Below are positions 1-6,667 of a stretch of 14,373 bases of DNA, piece by piece. The stretch is from Proteobacteria bacterium UBA4656 (GTDB lineage: Bacteria > Pseudomonadota > Gammaproteobacteria > Xanthomonadales > Ahniellaceae): positions 29,049-43,421 of the forward strand of contig DHLY01000107.1 of assembly GCA_002405525.1 (NCBI GenBank), given 5' to 3'. Below the pieces are notes generated by a model that searched no databases, was not told where the DNA came from, and saw only the letters and a list, made by a program, of their open reading frames with translations. Both the position numbers and the translations under genes were made by a program. Each line of letters begins with the position of its first letter. The stretch's first letter is position 1.

Positions 1-1257
1 GCGCGGCGCGCCGCGCCGCGCGGGCGTTGCCTGGCGCGCGAGGCGATCGAGCCCCAGCCAGTCGCGCTCGTCGAGCCCGAGATAGGCGTCCAGCAGCGTC
101 GGCAGCAGGCCGGAGGGCACCGCGGACTCGTTGTTCCACAGCAGCACCACGCCGAGATCGTGGTCGGGCAGCAGGGCCAACGCCGCCCGATAGCCCTGCA
201 CCGCGCCGCCATGGAACACCACCCGATGGCCGGCATAGTCGTAGACGCGGAAGCCGAGCGCGTACTGTGCATCGCGCAGCCGCTCACGCCGCCACGGCAC
301 GCTGCGAATCTCGCCGGGAGTGGACACTTCCGGTGCGTGCAGGTCGGCCAGCAGTTCCGGCGGCAGCACCTCGGGCCGGTGGCCCAACTGGGCGAGCATC
401 CACAGCGCCATGTCGCTTACGCTGGCGTTGGCGCCGGCGGCCGGCATCACCCGGTAGTAGGTTTCCTTCGGCCGCACCGGGCGGAAGCCCTTCGCGCCGC
501 GCACGTGTGGTCGCGCGTAGTCGCCGCTGGCTTCGAGCGCGTCGCGGCCGAAGGTGGCATCGGACATCCCCAGCGGATGGAACAGGCGACGCTCGACTTC
601 GTAGCTGTAGAAGCGACCGGTCGCCGCGAAGGCGATGTCGCCGGCCAGGCTGAAGGCGATGTTCTGATAGGCATAGCAGTCGCCGGGCGCACACGACAGT
701 GGCAGTTCGCGCAGCCGGTGAACCAGCAATGGGTAGGCTTCGTTCGCCTCCAGCACCCGGTCGAGGGCGTTGTACGGCAGGCCGACACGATGGCTCAGCA
801 AATCGCGCAGCGTTACGCGGGTCGCGGCGTGGCTGTCGCTGAGTTCGAACATCGGTACCAGGTCCTGCACCGGCTCGTCCCAGTCCACGAAGCCGTCGCG
901 CACCAGCAGGGCGAGCGTGGTCGACGCGAAGCCCTTGGACAGCGATGCGACCCTGAACGCCGTGCGTTCGTCGAGCGGCGTCTGGCGCAGCGCATCGCCG
1001 ACCCCGAGTCCGCGCTGGCTGACCACCTCCCCGCGATGCACCACCGCCACCCCGAGTCCGACCAACAGTCCGGTTTCCATCACGCGGTCGGTGTCGCGCT
1101 CGAACCGCTCCAGGATGCGGGCGAATTGCGCCGCGTCATGTCCCGGCGCCGGCGTTTCGACGCGCTCGGGGGGCGGCGGCGGCTTCGGGTCTGCACATCG
1201 ACCCGCGGCCGGGGCGCACGCCAGCAGCATCGCCGCGATGACTCGCCAAACCATCAT
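1..1257 (-). CDS. Exported serine hydrolase, class C beta-lactamase/esterase family (C-terminus cut by window edge)
   Basis: The frame opens at an ATG-ATG pair and stays open to base 1, giving 419 visible residues with no stop, so the C-terminus lies outside the window. The family motifs are in the right order: S105-L-S-K108 (nucleophile Ser and general-base Lys), Y197-Q-N199 (the YxN motif), and H349-G-G351 in place of the KTG box. HGG is common in the esterase/peptidase relatives of AmpC, so an esterase, transesterase or D-amino-peptidase-like activity is more likely than true beta-lactamase. The N-terminus is an export signal. It has a short hydrophobic stretch and LLAC at 11-14, which could be a lipobox with Cys14 as the lipidated residue, although the core is short. 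A run of five prolines follows at about residues 25-29. The gene is divergent from lemA. I see no strong ribosome binding site. The family call is firm; the substrate is unknown. Confidence 0.9.
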   Translation of the reverse strand, partial: MMVWRVIAAMLLACAPAAGRCADPKPPPPPERVETPAPGHDAAQFARILERFERDTDRVMETGLLVGLGVAVVHRGEVVSQRGLGVGDALRQTPLDERTAFRVASLSKGFASTTLALLVRDGFVDWDEPVQDLVPMFELSDSHAATRVTLRDLLSHRVGLPYNALDRVLEANEAYPLLVHRLRELPLSCAPGDCYAYQNIAFSLAGDIAFAATGRFYSYEVERRLFHPLGMSDATFGRDALEASGDYARPHVRGAKGFRPVRPKETYYRVMPAAGANASVSDMALWMLAQLGHRPEVLPPELLADLHAPEVSTPGEIRSVPWRRERLRDAQYALGFRVYDYAGHRVVFHGGAVQGYRAALALLPDHDLGVVLLWNNESAVPSGLLPTLLDAYLGLDERDWLGLDRLARQATPARRGAPR

Positions 1258-1287
1258 GCTAAGCTCGAAGTCGCGGCATCGGCCGCG

Positions 1288-1293
1288 ATTGTA
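1288..1293 (-). promoter_or_regulatory. Candidate -10 element for the serine hydrolase
   Basis: On the minus strand these bases read TACAAT, five of six matches to the sigma-70 -10 consensus. They lie 30 bases upstream of the hydrolase ATG, which fits a short leader. No good -35 hexamer sits 16-18 bases further upstream (GCGCGT at 17), so this is a candidate only. It lies within the 133-base divergent gap shared with lemA. I see no equally good -10 element for lemA. Confidence 0.35.
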
Positions 1294-1390
1294 GGGCCGG
1301 CGCCGCCTCGACGCGCGGGGTCGTGCGGCCCCTGTTCAGCAAGTCCCGGGCCACGGCGTGCGTCCGCCGGGTCCGATTCGGAGGCATCGC

Positions 1391-1978
1391 ATGACGAGCT
1401 TGGTCATTCTGGCCCTCATCGCTGCGTTCGCGGTCTGGGTCATCGGCATCTACAACGGCCTGGTCGTGTCCCGCAACGGCTACAGGAACGCGTTTGCGCA
1501 GATCGACGTCCAGCTCACCCGCCGCCACGACCTGATCCCCAACCTGGTCGAAACCGCCAAGGGCTACATCAAGCATGAGCGGGAGACCCTCGAGGCGGTG
1601 ATCGCCGCACGCAACGTCGCGGTAAGCGCACAGAAAACCGCGGCCGGCAACCCGGGCGACCCCGCGGCGATGGGCCAGCTGTCGGGCGCCGAGAACGCGC
1701 TCACCCAGACCATGGGGCGCCTGTTCGCGCTGGCCGAGGCCTATCCGGACCTGAAGGCCAACCAGAACATGATGCAGCTCTCGGAAGAACTCACCTCGAC
1801 CGAGAACAAGGTGGCCTTCGCCCGTCAGGCCTACAACGACGCGGTGATGGCGTACAACAACAAGCGCGAGGTCTTCCCCAGCAGCATCGTCGCCAACCTG
1901 TTCAACTTCATCGCCGCCGCGCTGCTGGAAATCGAGAATCCTGCCAAGCGCGAGGTGCCGCAGGTGAAGTTCACCTGA
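1391..1978 (+). CDS. lemA: LemA family membrane protein
   Basis: A 195-residue protein of usual LemA length. It has one N-terminal membrane helix (residues about 3-22), followed by the family signature at about 33-60 (NAFAQIDVQLTRRHDLIPNL), and then a soluble helical region rich in heptad-like stretches. LemA proteins form a helical bundle anchored by the N-terminal segment. Their biochemical role is not settled. They are repeatedly found beside M48 peptidases or TPM-domain proteins, and here the next gene is an M48 peptidase. The start is chosen at 1391 because GGAGG lies at 1380-1384, six bases upstream. The frame is open further upstream to an ATG at 1358, but that would add a non-hydrophobic leader before the anchor and has no Shine-Dalgarno. 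It probably forms an operon with the downstream peptidase, 39 bases away. Confidence 0.95.
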   Translation: MTSLVILALIAAFAVWVIGIYNGLVVSRNGYRNAFAQIDVQLTRRHDLIPNLVETAKGYIKHERETLEAVIAARNVAVSAQKTAAGNPGDPAAMGQLSGAENALTQTMGRLFALAEAYPDLKANQNMMQLSEELTSTENKVAFARQAYNDAVMAYNNKREVFPSSIVANLFNFIAAALLEIENPAKREVPQVKFT

Positions 1979-1986
1979 GCAACGCT

Positions 1987-2015
1987 GCGCCGCGCGACCG
2001 CCTGGCGCGCGCCGC
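1987..2015 (+). other. Imperfect inverted repeat in the lemA–M48 spacer
   Basis: CGCGCG at 1991-1996 can pair with CGCGCG at 2006-2011 across a nine-base loop. After one mismatch, three more pairs form (1987-1989 with 2013-2015). The right arm ends just before the M48 ATG at 2018, so the hairpin could cover the initiation region. No U-tract follows, so it is not an intrinsic terminator. In DNA this GC-rich such pairing arises easily by chance. Confidence 0.3.
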
Positions 2016-2017
2016 GG

Positions 2018-3964
2018 ATGCCGCAGCCGATGGACTTCTTCGCCCAGCAAGCGCTCGCCCGCGGCCAGAGCCGCCGGCTGGTGGTGCTGTTCGTGGTCGC
2101 GGTGGCCTGCATCGCCGCGTCCATCGCCGTGGTGCTGATGCTGGTGCTCGACCTCGGGCTGGCTTCGGCGCAGCGGGCCGCGGCCGGCACCACCCTGTTC
2201 TCGCGCCATGCGGCCGCCGGCGGGGTCGCCGCAGCCGTGACCTTGCTGGTGATCGTCATCGCCAGTGCGTTCAAGGTCGCGCGACTGCGCGGCGGCGGCG
2301 CGGTGGTGGCGCGCGAACTCGGCGGCAGCCTGGTGCCGTCGGACACGCGGGACCACCGCCTGCGCCGCCTGCGCAACGTGGTCGAGGAAATCGCGATTGC
2401 CTCCGGCGTGCCGGTGCCGGAGATCTACGTGCTGGAGCAGGAGCCCGGCATCAATGCCTTCGCGGCCGGCTGGAGTCCGGCGGATGCCGCCGTGGCGGTG
2501 ACCGCCGGCGCGCTCGAGCATCTCGACCGCGACGAACTGCAGGGTGTCGTCGCGCACGAGTTCAGCCACATCCTCAACGGCGACATGCGCCTCAACATCA
2601 GGCTGATGGGCCTGCTGTTCGGCATTCTCGTGATCGGCATCGCCGCGCGCGAGGTGCTGCTGCGCTCGCGCGGCAGCGGGCGCGACGGCGCGGCGCTGCT
2701 GCTGGTCGCATTGGGGATCATGATCATCGGCTACGTGGGCCTGTTCTTCGGCCGCCTGATCAAGGCCGGCGTGTCGCGGCAGCGCGAGTTCCTCGCCGAC
2801 GCGTCGGCGGTGCAGTTCACCCGCCAGAACCAGGGTATCGCGGGCGCGCTGAAGAAGATCGCGGCGAACGCCGAAGGCTCGCAGCTCGCCGCGCACGACG
2901 GCGAGGAGATCAGCCACATGCTGTTCGGCGATGGGGTCGGCTATTCCCGTCTGTTCGCCACCCATCCGCCGCTGGTCGAACGGATCCGCCGCCTCGACCG
3001 CGGCTTCGACCCGCGCGAACTGGCGCGGATGGCGCGCGCCGCCGGCGCGGGCGGCAGCGGGGGGGCGGAGTCCGCTCCGGTGAGCCGGCTCGCCGGCGTC
3101 GCGGCGGACGTGGTGCCGCCGCTGCCGCGCGCCGACGCTCGGGTGAAGCTCTCGCCCGGCGCTGTGGCGCGCCAGGTCGGCAATCCCGGCGCCGACGACT
3201 TCCGGTCGGCCGCCGCGATCGCCGCCGCCATTCCCGACGACCTGCGCGACCTCGCGCATGCCGCCGAACACGCCGTGCCGCTGGTGCTCGCGTTGGCCGT
3301 CGACGGGGCGCCGGGCACGGCTGACGCGCAGCTGACGCGCGTCGAGGCGGTGTTCGACATCGCGCTGGCCGAGGAGGCGCGCGCGTTGCGCGGGCGTGTG
3401 GCGGACCTCCATCCGCTGCAGCGCCTGCCGCTGGCGGCGATGGCTTTCCCGCTGCTGCGCCGCAGGCCGCGCCCGTGGCTGCTCCGATTCGCGGTCCTGC
3501 TGGAAGAGCTGGCGCGGCTCGATGGCGTGGTGCAACTGCCCGAGTACTGCCTGCTGCGGATGGTGCGCACCCAGGTCGAGGACGCGATGGACCCGCCGCA
3601 AGGCGGGCGGGTGGGCCGCCGCCGCGCGGCCGAGGTCAAGGCTGAGGTCGGCACGCTGCTGGCCGTGCTCGCGCGCTCCGGCAATCCGGACGGCGAGGCC
3701 GCGCGTCGCGCCTATCTGGCGGGCATCCTGCAGGTGTTCCCCACCGGTGCGCCCGGCTATGCGCCGCCAGCGGCCTGGGCCGAGGCGCTGGACCGGGTCT
3801 GGCCCGCGCTGGACCGGCTCAACCCGGCGAGCAAGGCCCTGCTGGTGGAGGGACTGGCCCGCACCGTCACCCACGACGGGCGCTGCGCGCTGTCCGAGGC
3901 CGAGCTGCTGCGCACCGTATGCGCCGCGCTGCACTGCCCGCTGCCGCCGCAACTCGCTGCGTGA
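2018..3964 (+). CDS. M48 family membrane zinc metallopeptidase (HtpX-like) with long C-terminal extension
   Basis: A 648-residue protein. The catalytic motif is H180-E-F-S-H184. The third zinc ligand is E257 in the REFLADASA segment, with the family D261 four residues later, and the conserved THPP segment lies at about 315-318. Predicted membrane helices are at about 21-46, 66-88, 196-211 and 224-246. This is the HtpX plan: two N-terminal helices, a cytoplasmic active site, and hydrophobic segments after the HExxH helix. HtpX itself is about 290 residues, so residues about 331-648 are an extension. It is helical and has acidic segments around D502-G503 and D620-G621 that resemble TerB-like repeats. 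The role is probably membrane or envelope protein quality control with LemA, which lies immediately upstream. ATG 2030 (M5) is an alternative start; neither has a clear ribosome binding site. The gene converges on the esterase with only 12 bases between the stops. Confidence 0.93.
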   Translation: MPQPMDFFAQQALARGQSRRLVVLFVVAVACIAASIAVVLMLVLDLGLASAQRAAAGTTLFSRHAAAGGVAAAVTLLVIVIASAFKVARLRGGGAVVARELGGSLVPSDTRDHRLRRLRNVVEEIAIASGVPVPEIYVLEQEPGINAFAAGWSPADAAVAVTAGALEHLDRDELQGVVAHEFSHILNGDMRLNIRLMGLLFGILVIGIAAREVLLRSRGSGRDGAALLLVALGIMIIGYVGLFFGRLIKAGVSRQREFLADASAVQFTRQNQGIAGALKKIAANAEGSQLAAHDGEEISHMLFGDGVGYSRLFATHPPLVERIRRLDRGFDPRELARMARAAGAGGSGGAESAPVSRLAGVAADVVPPLPRADARVKLSPGAVARQVGNPGADDFRSAAAIAAAIPDDLRDLAHAAEHAVPLVLALAVDGAPGTADAQLTRVEAVFDIALAEEARALRGRVADLHPLQRLPLAAMAFPLLRRRPRPWLLRFAVLLEELARLDGVVQLPEYCLLRMVRTQVEDAMDPPQGGRVGRRRAAEVKAEVGTLLAVLARSGNPDGEAARRAYLAGILQVFPTGAPGYAPPAAWAEALDRVWPALDRLNPASKALLVEGLARTVTHDGRCALSEAELLRTVCAALHCPLPPQLAA

Positions 3965-3976
3965 GTGGGTCCGGCC

Positions 3977-6349
3977 TCAGAGGCGCACGAAGCGCGCCCA
4001 GAAACCGCAGTGCTCGTCGCGGTAGCCGACGCGCAGCGCGATCGCAGCGGCGTTGAACTCCAGCCCGAGCTGCGCGGCCGCCGGGTGGCGCGGCCAGGCC
4101 GGTACGCCGGCCGCGTCCGGCACGCCGTCGGTCGCGAAGTCGACCCATAGGCGCTGCAAGGCATCGCCCAGCGCGCGCAGAGACGGCGGCTGTCCGGCGA
4201 GGTCGGTGAACAGAAATGGGATCTCGATCGCGTGGAAGGCGCCGAGTTCCGGTGAGGTCGGCAGCGACTGCGTGAAGTAGTACGCATAGACCGGGTTGCC
4301 GCGAGCCGCGTGGTCGCGCGCGACCCGCGCCACCGGGCAGATGAAGGCGACGTCGGTGTTGATCGCGGTCCACGCCCGCCACAGCGGCTGGTACGCGGAG
4401 GCCGGGTATTGCGCCAGCACCAGGTTGGCGATGGGTGCTGCGCGCGCGCGGACCAGCGCCTCGTATGCGGCCACCGTCGTCGGCCGCTGCGCGACCGGCA
4501 CCAGGGTCGTCGCCTCGTCCTCGTTGACGCCGACCATCAGCGGCACCGGCGCCGCGCTGCCGTCGGCCAGCGCGGTGCCCGGGCTGCGGCTGAGCGCGAA
4601 TCCGTCGACGATCTCGTCGTAGCCCTCGCCGGTGCCGGCGAAGCCGATCGAGCCCTCGGCCGCGGCGAGGATGTCCGCCACCGCTTTGCCGCGCAGGCAG
4701 GTGCGCCCCTCGGCGCCGGTGGCCGTGCAGCCCAGACGCTGCTTGATGCGCTCGCCCTGGGCGACCGCCGGTTCGATGGTGCCCGCCCCCGTCAGCAGCA
4801 GGCGCGAGGTCGCATCGCAGGGGCCGCTCTGGGTGATCGCGCGCGCGAAAAGCCCGCGCGCCAGCGGTGTGGCGAGTAGGGCGCAGACGCTGACCGCGCC
4901 CGCGCTTTCGCCGAAGATCGTCACGCGCGACGGGTCGCCGCCGAAGCGGGCGATGTTGTCACGCACCCAGCGCAGTGCCGCGACCTGGTCCAGCAGCCCG
5001 TAGTTGCCGGCCGCGGGCTGGTCGGGATGCTCGCCGATGAAGTCGCGGATCGCGGCATAGCCGAGCGCGCCGAGGCGGTAGTTGACCGACACCAGCACCA
5101 CGCCGCGGCGCGCGAACCGGCTGCCGTCATAGATCGGCAGGCCGTTGAGTTCCTCCGCCGATCCGCCCTGCACGTGGCCGCCGCCGTGGATCCACACCAT
5201 CACCGGCCGACGATCCCCCGCCTGCGCGGCGTCCGGCGACCAGACGTTGAGCGTGAGGCAGTCCTCGTCCTGCACGGTCGGCGCGCTGGCGAAGAATCCC
5301 TGCCCCGGCGACTGCGGACAGGCCGGGCCGAAGCGGGTCGCCGCAAGCACGCGATCGCGCGCCGGCGGCGGCTGCGGCGCGCGCCAGCGCAGCGCACCCA
5401 CCGGCGCGGCGGCGAACGGCACGCCGCGCCAGGCCGTGGTGGCGGCGGCGTCGGCCGCGCCGGCGACGATGCCTTCGCGGGTCACCGCCGTGCGCGGCGG
5501 CGCGATCGCATCGGAGATTCGCACCAGCGGTCCCATGCGCCGCCACACCCCGCCCGCCGGCCCCGGATCGCGGGCGTCGAGGTCGATCCGGTTGCCGGTC
5601 GCCTCCGGCAGCGGCGCGACCAGCGACAGTGAGACCGACCCGGCGTCGCGCAACTGGCGCGGCGCGCCGGGACAGGTGCGGCAGTAGCCGCGGTACGACG
5701 CCAGTCGTGCCTCGACGCGGAAGGCGTCGAACCCCGCCTGCGCCAGGTTCCAGCGCGGCTCGCCCGCGGCGTCGTAGGCGTAGAGCAGGGCGACCGCGGC
5801 GCGCGCGCCGGGCAGGTCGACGAAGTAGGTGGTCAGCCCCCAGCCGGCGTCGGCGGCTCCGCCCCACCACGTGCCGTCCATCGCGGATACCGGCGTGACC
5901 GGTTCCGGCAGCAGCGGCTCGACGCACCAGCGGATGCGCTCGCCGTCGATCGTCGCCTCGAAGTCGGCCAGCCGGGCGGCGCCAGGGCGCGACTCGCCGG
6001 CCGCGCACGGCGGGGCGCCGCCGGCCGTTCCGAAGCGCAGGCGCAGGCTGCCGGCCGTGCGCGGCTGCGCGTCCGGCCGCTCAGGCGTGCCGGCGTTGCG
6101 GAAGCGCAGCAGTGGCGCATCCAGCGTGTCGCCGGCGGGCACGCCCTGGGCCAGGAACCACTCCGGCTCGCCGGCCGCATCAAAGGTGTAGAAGATGACG
6201 CCCAGCGCGTCGCCGTAGCGCTGCACGTCCAGTCCGTGGCCGTCGCGGGTGCGGTCGAACCATGGCCCGGTGCGCGGCTGAGCCTGAGCGCCCGGGACGG
6301 CGCACAGGGCGAGCAGCAGGGCGAGTACCGGGGAGAGCGCGGCGCGCAT
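3977..6349 (-). CDS. Secreted type-B carboxylesterase with two N-terminal beta-type repeats
   Basis: A 790-residue precursor. Residues 1-24 form a classic signal peptide ending in GAQAQ. Two related repeats follow, starting at about residue 28 (GPWFD...GHGLD...DAAGEPEWFLAQ) and about 159 (GTWWG...GWGL...DAAGEPRWNLAQ). I have seen similar W/G-rich repeats in secreted proteins of Lysobacter-like bacteria. The carboxylesterase domain runs from about 285 to the end. It shows an oxyanion HGGG at 388-391, nucleophile Ser482 in GESAG, Glu612 in NEDE, and His706 in FHAIEIPF, so the triad is complete. The family hydrolyses carboxylic esters; the substrate here is unknown. The start is set at 6349 because the signal peptide begins there. 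The frame is open to 6634, but that stretch is arginine/proline-rich and not protein-like. The gene lies 318 bases downstream of the GMC oxidoreductase. Confidence 0.93.
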   Translation of the reverse strand: MRAALSPVLALLLALCAVPGAQAQPRTGPWFDRTRDGHGLDVQRYGDALGVIFYTFDAAGEPEWFLAQGVPAGDTLDAPLLRFRNAGTPERPDAQPRTAGSLRLRFGTAGGAPPCAAGESRPGAARLADFEATIDGERIRWCVEPLLPEPVTPVSAMDGTWWGGAADAGWGLTTYFVDLPGARAAVALLYAYDAAGEPRWNLAQAGFDAFRVEARLASYRGYCRTCPGAPRQLRDAGSVSLSLVAPLPEATGNRIDLDARDPGPAGGVWRRMGPLVRISDAIAPPRTAVTREGIVAGAADAAATTAWRGVPFAAAPVGALRWRAPQPPPARDRVLAATRFGPACPQSPGQGFFASAPTVQDEDCLTLNVWSPDAAQAGDRRPVMVWIHGGGHVQGGSAEELNGLPIYDGSRFARRGVVLVSVNYRLGALGYAAIRDFIGEHPDQPAAGNYGLLDQVAALRWVRDNIARFGGDPSRVTIFGESAGAVSVCALLATPLARGLFARAITQSGPCDATSRLLLTGAGTIEPAVAQGERIKQRLGCTATGAEGRTCLRGKAVADILAAAEGSIGFAGTGEGYDEIVDGFALSRSPGTALADGSAAPVPLMVGVNEDEATTLVPVAQRPTTVAAYEALVRARAAPIANLVLAQYPASAYQPLWRAWTAINTDVAFICPVARVARDHAARGNPVYAYYFTQSLPTSPELGAFHAIEIPFLFTDLAGQPPSLRALGDALQRLWVDFATDGVPDAAGVPAWPRHPAAAQLGLEFNAAAIALRVGYRDEHCGFWARFVRL

Positions 6350-6531
6350 GGATCGAGGGTGGCGATGCGGAACGCCGGCGTCAACGCCCGCCGGCGGAAT
6401 CGGTTGACGCGCGTGGCGTTGACAGGGACCGGGGCGAGGCCCTGTTCCGGCGAGCGATGCCAGGCGCCATTCCGGCCCCGCCACGGACCCGGCCAAGCCT
6501 GCGCTGTTCGGGTGCCGGCCAGTCCGACCCG

Positions 6532-6569
6532 ACGACGGCCCGCGCACGGCGCGCGCGGGCGGCCGTCGT
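6532..6569 (-). terminator. Strong inverted repeat downstream of GMC gene, possible terminator
   Basis: ACGACGGCC at 6532-6540 is perfectly complementary to GGCCGTCGT at 6561-6569. An inner CGCGC/GCGCG stem (6541-6545 with 6553-6557) can extend it after a three-base bulge. It lies about 100 bases after the GMC stop on the minus strand and about 180 bases before the esterase ATG. No U-tract follows on either strand, so it is not a canonical rho-independent terminator. It could act in mRNA processing or weak termination, or be a structured leader. Confidence 0.35.
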
Positions 6570-6610
6570 TGCGCGGGCCCTCGGAGCCTCGGAATCATGA
6601 ACTTGCGTGC

Positions 6611-6630
6611 ATGACCCGCGCGCGGGCCAT
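6611..6630. repeat. 20-base near-perfect palindrome
   Basis: The two halves ATGACCCGCG and CGCGGGCCAT are mirror complements except for one position (fourth base from each end). The core CCCGCGCGCGGG at 6615-6626 is perfect. It sits about 40 bases beyond the GMC stop. It could be a dyad operator or a short RNA stem. Self-complementary GC runs are frequent in this genome, so the call is weak. Confidence 0.25.
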
Positions 6631-6667
6631 CCATGGCCTGTTCGATAGGCTGGTTCTTGACAGCCTC

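Larger units (their letters stand above)
6350..6667. other. Non-coding gap between GMC oxidoreductase and esterase
   Basis: These 318 bases contain no convincing gene on either strand. The open frames crossing it are arginine/proline-rich by-products of GC content. It holds a long inverted repeat (6532-6569) and a 20-base near-palindrome (6611-6630), both described separately. No sigma-70 promoter for the esterase stands out on the minus strand, and no Shine-Dalgarno precedes its ATG. Confidence 0.6.

Noticed and set aside
160..1578. Long plus-strand open frame across the hydrolase and into lemA
   Set aside because: Antisense to a protein with intact SxxK, YxN and HGG motifs, and out of frame with lemA. 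There is no protein-like pattern.
1259..3952. Very long open frame on the minus strand opposite lemA and the M48 gene
   Set aside because: The product is a His/Gln/Arg-rich low-complexity sequence with no domain. It mirrors two well-supported genes on the other strand, and GC third-position bias explains it.
3974..3984. GCCTC-A-GAGGC palindrome between the convergent M48 and esterase stops, considered as a bidirectional terminator
   Set aside because: Only one base separates the arms, which is too tight for a hairpin loop, and there are no U-tracts.
6350..6634. N-terminal extension of the esterase frame
   Set aside because: The extra 95 residues are Arg/Pro/Gly-rich and would bury the signal peptide that begins at 6349.
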